Source of the DNA: Flavobacteriaceae bacterium
GTDB lineage: Bacteria > Bacteroidota > Bacteroidia > Flavobacteriales > Flavobacteriaceae
Length of the DNA stretch: 8,881 nucleotides
Direction of reading: 5' to 3'
NCBI GenBank assembly: GCA_013042255.1
Contig: JABDQK010000116.1
Coordinates: 1-8,881 of the forward strand
Below are positions 5,861 through 8,881 of this stretch, piece after piece. A program made the position numbers and the translations under genes. The first letter of the stretch is position 1. Each line of letters starts with the position of its first letter. The notes below the pieces were generated by a model. It made no database searches and was not told where the DNA came from. It saw nothing but the letters and a program-made list of their open reading frames with translations.

Positions 5861-7528
5861 TTAAAATAGTCCGGTAATAGTACCCTTGGTATCAATAGAA
5901 ATATATTCGGCTGAAGGCGTTGCAGGCAATCCCGGCATACGAAGAATATTTCCGGCTATGGGGATGATAAAACCTGCCCCAGTGGCAATTTCAAATTCAC
6001 GGATATTAATATCGAAATTTTCAGGTCGCCCCAGTTTTTTCTCATCATCACTCAGGCTCTTTTGTGTTTTGGCTATGCACACGGGGAGGGATCCATATCC
6101 CATCCGCTCAAAACGCTTCATCTGTGCATTGGCTTTGTTGGTAAGTATCACATTCTTTGCCCCGTAAATTGTACTGCAAATCTTCTCCATTTTCGTACGT
6201 ATTGAATCCTCCAAATTGTAAGTAGGCGTAAATGTGGTCTTGCAATTAGTTGCTGCTTTTACAACCAGGTCAGCCAGGTCTGTACAGCCTTTGCCGCCTT
6301 CTGCCCATCCATTGCTCAATGCTGCAGGTACCCCAAGCTTTTTACAATAGTCTAGAAGTGCCTTTTTCTCTGCCTTGGTATCACTACTAAATGCGTTGAC
6401 CGATATCACAATAGGAATGCCAAAGCTTTGCAAACTAGTAATGTGACGCTCCAGGTTGGGCATTCCAGCCATTAGAGCTTCCACGTCTTCGTCCGTTACC
6501 TGATCCAGGGGTTTCCCCCCATGGTATTTTAAGGCCCGTATGGTGGCTACCAGGACCACAGCCTTTGGTGATAATCCGGCTTCCCGGCACTTTATATTCA
6601 GGAATTTTTCCGCTCCGAGATCTGCTCCGAAACCTGCTTCAGTAACAACATAATCTCCAATACTCAGCCCCATTTTAGTAGCGAGTACAGAATTAGTACC
6701 CTGTGCAATATTGGCAAATGGTCCTCCGTGAATAATCGCAGGATTGCCTTCCAGGGTCTGAACGAGATTTGGTTTTATGGCATCCTTCAATAATACCGCC
6801 ATTGCTCCCTGTGCGTTGAGGTCCCTTGCATAAACAGGTTTTCCTATCCAGGTATCCCCTACGTAGATATTTCCGCATTTCTCCTTTAAATCCTCGAGAT
6901 TCTTACTTAAACATAGAATCGCCATGATCTCAGATGCTGCCGTAATATCAAATCCCGTCTCCCGTGGGATTCCTCCTGCTTTGCCCCCCAGTGCGGCAAT
7001 AATTTTGCGTAGTCCCCTGTCATTCATATCCATACAGCGTTTCCAGAGCACTGTTCTGGGATCTATACCCAGATTGCGCGACTTGCTCTGAATATTATTG
7101 TCGATAAGAGCTGCTAGTAAATTATTTGCCTTTTCAATGGCATGGAAATCGCCGGTAAAATGAAGGTTGATATCCACCATGGGTATCACCTGACTCCATC
7201 CTCCTCCGGCTGCGCCTCCTTTGATACCAAAAACCGGACCCAGGCTGGGTTCACGTAGCACAATCACGGCTTTCTTCTTCCTGAGATTGAGTGCATCCCC
7301 CAGACCAATGGAAGTTGTGGTCTTTCCCTCTCCTGCAGGGGTTGGGGTTATAGCAGTAACCAGGATCAGGTTTCCCTTATCCACAGCATCTTCCTTTATA
7401 AGATGCAAGGGCAATTTTGCTTTGTTAGAACCGTAATATTCCAGTTCATCTTCCGGGATGTTTAAAAAGGCTGCAATTTCCCTGATGTGTTTTTCCTCAA
7501 CACTTTGTGCGATTTGAATGTCAGTCAT
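5861..7528 (-). CDS. fhs: Formate-tetrahydrofolate ligase
   Basis: A 555-residue cytosolic enzyme (EC 6.3.4.3) that joins formate to tetrahydrofolate at the cost of ATP, giving 10-formyl-THF for purine and initiator formyl-Met synthesis. The P-loop is TPAGEGKTT (63-71). Both family signatures are present: G-I-K-G-G-A-A-G-G-G-W (101-111) and V-A-T-I-R-A-L-K-Y-H-G-G (327-338). Length is the usual 555-560 and the C-terminus (M-P-G-L-P-A-T-P at 531-538) is complete. The first signature ends in Trp111 where the standard pattern has Tyr. It is the first gene of a four-gene minus-strand block, the remaining three encoding exported hydrolases, so the operon promoter probably lies in 7529-7766. I could not identify a convincing promoter there. 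The assignment is certain; why it leads this operon is not. Confidence 0.97.
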   Translation of the reverse strand: MTDIQIAQSVEEKHIREIAAFLNIPEDELEYYGSNKAKLPLHLIKEDAVDKGNLILVTAITPTPAGEGKTTTSIGLGDALNLRKKKAVIVLREPSLGPVFGIKGGAAGGGWSQVIPMVDINLHFTGDFHAIEKANNLLAALIDNNIQSKSRNLGIDPRTVLWKRCMDMNDRGLRKIIAALGGKAGGIPRETGFDITAASEIMAILCLSKNLEDLKEKCGNIYVGDTWIGKPVYARDLNAQGAMAVLLKDAIKPNLVQTLEGNPAIIHGGPFANIAQGTNSVLATKMGLSIGDYVVTEAGFGADLGAEKFLNIKCREAGLSPKAVVLVATIRALKYHGGKPLDQVTDEDVEALMAGMPNLERHITSLQSFGIPIVISVNAFSSDTKAEKKALLDYCKKLGVPAALSNGWAEGGKGCTDLADLVVKAATNCKTTFTPTYNLEDSIRTKMEKICSTIYGAKNVILTNKANAQMKRFERMGYGSLPVCIAKTQKSLSDDEKKLGRPENFDINIREFEIATGAGFIIPIAGNILRMPGLPATPSAEYISIDTKGTITGLF

Positions 7529-7766
7529 TTGGAGTTTTAGTTTTTGATCCTATTGAGCGTAGAATTTAGTAAATCGTAAATCACTTTTAGCTATTTAATT
7601 TTGTTTTATTCACTACAAATAAACTGGACCAAATCGTTTTGAACCGATTACAAGTCTTTATAATCCTACCCAAAAACTAATAACAACTTCTGGAGTATTG
7701 GTTTGTGGTATAAGCGTAGATCGATAGCAATTTCTTCACATTCTGGTTATTATAGAGATCGTACTC

Positions 7767-8741
7767 TTATTCCTCCAATGATACAGGTGCCCAGGCCGGC
7801 GATTCATTTCTAATCTTTGTGTTGGTTAATCGCCTTTTTTCACTGTTTTCTATATTGATGATATAAATATCGTAGTTATTACCCGTTCCCGCGGTATAGG
7901 CGATCCACTTTCCATCCGGCGACCAGGAAGGCGAATAACAGTCGAGGGTATCTTTGGTAATATTCCTGATATCTTTTCCTTCTGCATCCATCACAAAAAT
8001 TTCGAAACTATCCCCTTCAGGACCGTAAAAGGCAATTTGATTTCCATCAGGGGAATAAACAGCACCGGAATCGTATCCCGGTTTATTAGTTATGCGAGTT
8101 ACTTCACTCCCATCTGCTTTCATCCTGAAGATCTCCCCGTTTGCTGCATGTGTAGTATCATTTAAATCGCGTAGCTGCCGGGTAAAAAGAAGATGTTTCC
8201 CATTAGGAGACCAGGCCGGACTTTCTTCATAATCTGCATTGTCTGTAAGTGCGGAAACATCGCTACCGTTTATCTTCATTTTATAGACAGAACGACTCTT
8301 CTCGTTTCGGTTACTCATAAATACGATCTGAGATCCGTCTGGAGAAACTACGGGCAGCACATCCTCACTGGGATGGTTTGTCAATCGGATTGCCGTGTCC
8401 TTTTTAAGATCAAAGACGTAAAGTTCAGGGTCTCCATCTCTGTTGGAATAGGCGATGATCTTACTTCCGTCAGGGAACCAGGAAGGACCGTACTCCATGG
8501 CAGGATTATTAGTAATATTCCTGAGGTTGCTGCCATTGGCATCCATTAGATAGATCTCTTTGTTCCCGTCCCGATTCGTATTAAAAGCAATGGTGCCTGA
8601 GGGTTTATTATCGGGTATTTTAATTTTCTTTTCCTCCGTTTTACAGGCTGACAAAATAATTAGCCCGGACAATGAAAAAAAGAAAGATGGATAAAACAAA
8701 TCGGATTTTACTTTTGACCAAAGAGTAGAACCTGGTTTCAT
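7767..8741 (-). CDS. TolB/PD40-like six-repeat beta-propeller lipoprotein
   Basis: A 324-residue protein with a hydrophobic signal (about 15-31) and lipobox L-S-A-C (30-33, Cys33). The following K-T-E-E-K-K is acidic/basic, resembling the export tag that sends Bacteroidetes lipoproteins to the cell surface (inference). The rest is six tandem repeats of about 42-50 residues (about 50-94, 95-138, 139-182, 183-234, 235-277, 278-320). Each contains a P-x-x-S/W-S-P-D-G-type turn, for example S-P-D-G at 133-136, 230-233 and 274-277, and a segment of type E-I-Y-L-M-D-A-N-G-S. This is the PD40/TolB-like propeller, which usually serves as a binding scaffold. There is no TolB N-terminal domain and no peptidase or OmpA domain, so it is a stand-alone propeller and not TolB itself. 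Other start codons are possible within the n-region; ATG at 8741-8739 gives a full signal. The partner or ligand is unknown. Confidence 0.88.
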   Translation of the reverse strand: MKPGSTLWSKVKSDLFYPSFFFSLSGLIILSACKTEEKKIKIPDNKPSGTIAFNTNRDGNKEIYLMDANGSNLRNITNNPAMEYGPSWFPDGSKIIAYSNRDGDPELYVFDLKKDTAIRLTNHPSEDVLPVVSPDGSQIVFMSNRNEKSRSVYKMKINGSDVSALTDNADYEESPAWSPNGKHLLFTRQLRDLNDTTHAANGEIFRMKADGSEVTRITNKPGYDSGAVYSPDGNQIAFYGPEGDSFEIFVMDAEGKDIRNITKDTLDCYSPSWSPDGKWIAYTAGTGNNYDIYIINIENSEKRRLTNTKIRNESPAWAPVSLEE

Positions 8742-8797
8742 ATGTGGAAATTTTCCTTAAAATATAAAAAAAGGACGGACAGGGGAATAAAATACTT

Positions 8798-8840
8798 AGG
8801 GAAGTGGGTTTAATCTTCCCTGTACTCAATAGAATAGTAC
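8798..8840. repeat. Two abutting perfect inverted repeats upstream of the propeller gene
   Basis: AGGGAAG (8798-8804) and CTTCCCT (8815-8821) form a 7-bp dyad around a 10-nt loop. Immediately next, GTACT (8822-8826) and AGTAC (8836-8840) form a 5-bp dyad around a 9-nt loop. They lie 57 nt upstream of the lipoprotein start. Read on the minus strand, the larger hairpin is followed after four bases by a T-rich stretch (TATTTTATT), so it could be a weak terminator for a gene entering from the right. Otherwise the pair may be operator sites. Function is not established. Confidence 0.4.
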
Positions 8841-8860
8841 TTATTTAAGAGAGTTATTCA

Positions 8861-8881
8861 ATGACCAAATTCCTGTTCCTC
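8861..8881 (+). CDS. Possible start of a plus-strand gene, cut by the window edge
   Basis: ATG at 8861 opens seven codons, M-T-K-F-L-F-L, which look like the beginning of a signal peptide. A purine-rich AAGAGAG lies about 8 nt upstream. It would be divergent from the propeller lipoprotein gene. The evidence is thin. All three minus-strand frames also remain open from the edge to a stop between 8840 and 8860 (one reads N-R-N-L-V-I-E-stop), so the edge could equally be the 3' end of a minus-strand gene. Confidence 0.25.

Noticed and set aside
6693..6878. 61-codon minus-strand frame inside fhs
   Set aside because: Alternative frame on the same strand within a complete, highly conserved gene; composition is that of a shadow frame.
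7632..7649. Imperfect dyad AATCG...CGATT between the propeller gene and fhs, possibly an operator or terminator
   Set aside because: Only 5-bp arms plus two further pairs across a mismatch, no T-run after it, and about 105 bp from the fhs start; chance occurrence in AT-rich DNA is likely.
8641..8829. 62-codon minus-strand frame upstream of and overlapping the propeller gene
   Set aside because: It overlaps the signal-peptide region of the lipoprotein in another frame and looks like a by-product of AT-rich sequence; no ribosome binding site or domain supports it.

Overview
The window looks like chromosomal DNA from a member of the Flavobacteriia (Bacteroidetes). The evidence is a GldA-type gliding/ABC ATPase, Bacteroidetes-style lipoproteins, A-rich rather than Shine-Dalgarno ribosome binding regions, and moderate GC with AT-rich intergenic stretches. 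I see no phage, insertion sequence, CRISPR, rRNA or tRNA in it.

Left end (1-458). This stretch has no long reading frame but is the most information-dense non-coding part of the window. On the minus strand it holds a complete amino-acid attenuator. A 23-codon leader peptide (194 down to 123) has 6 Phe, 2 Tyr and 1 Trp codons. It is followed by an antiterminator/terminator pair (135-69) and then by the first 19 codons of a prephenate dehydratase (pheA) that runs off the window. The left edge is therefore the regulated start of a phenylalanine (probably Phe/Tyr) biosynthesis operon. Divergent from it, on the plus strand, is gldA (459-1355), an ABC-transporter ATPase.

Middle (1365-7528, all minus). 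Four tightly packed genes read from right to left: fhs (formate-tetrahydrofolate ligase), a secreted alpha/beta hydrolase, a secreted PAF-acetylhydrolase-like esterase, and a lipoprotein of the penicillin acylase (Ntn hydrolase) family. Gaps are 11 nt, 8 nt and an 8-nt overlap, so they are probably co-transcribed. Three exported acyl-ester or acyl-amide hydrolases downstream of a cytosolic one-carbon enzyme is an unusual grouping. The 3' end of this block converges on gldA with only 9 nt between stop codons and no obvious terminator.

Right end (7529-8881). After a 238-nt gap in which I recognise no gene, a minus-strand gene encodes a six-repeat TolB/PD40-like beta-propeller lipoprotein. Its upstream region contains two abutting inverted repeats. 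The last 21 bases may begin a plus-strand gene, but that call is weak.

Most of the window is ordinary flavobacterial housekeeping and envelope content. The item most worth attention is the Phe/Tyr-rich transcription attenuator at 58-194, whose leader peptide is too short for ordinary gene calling.
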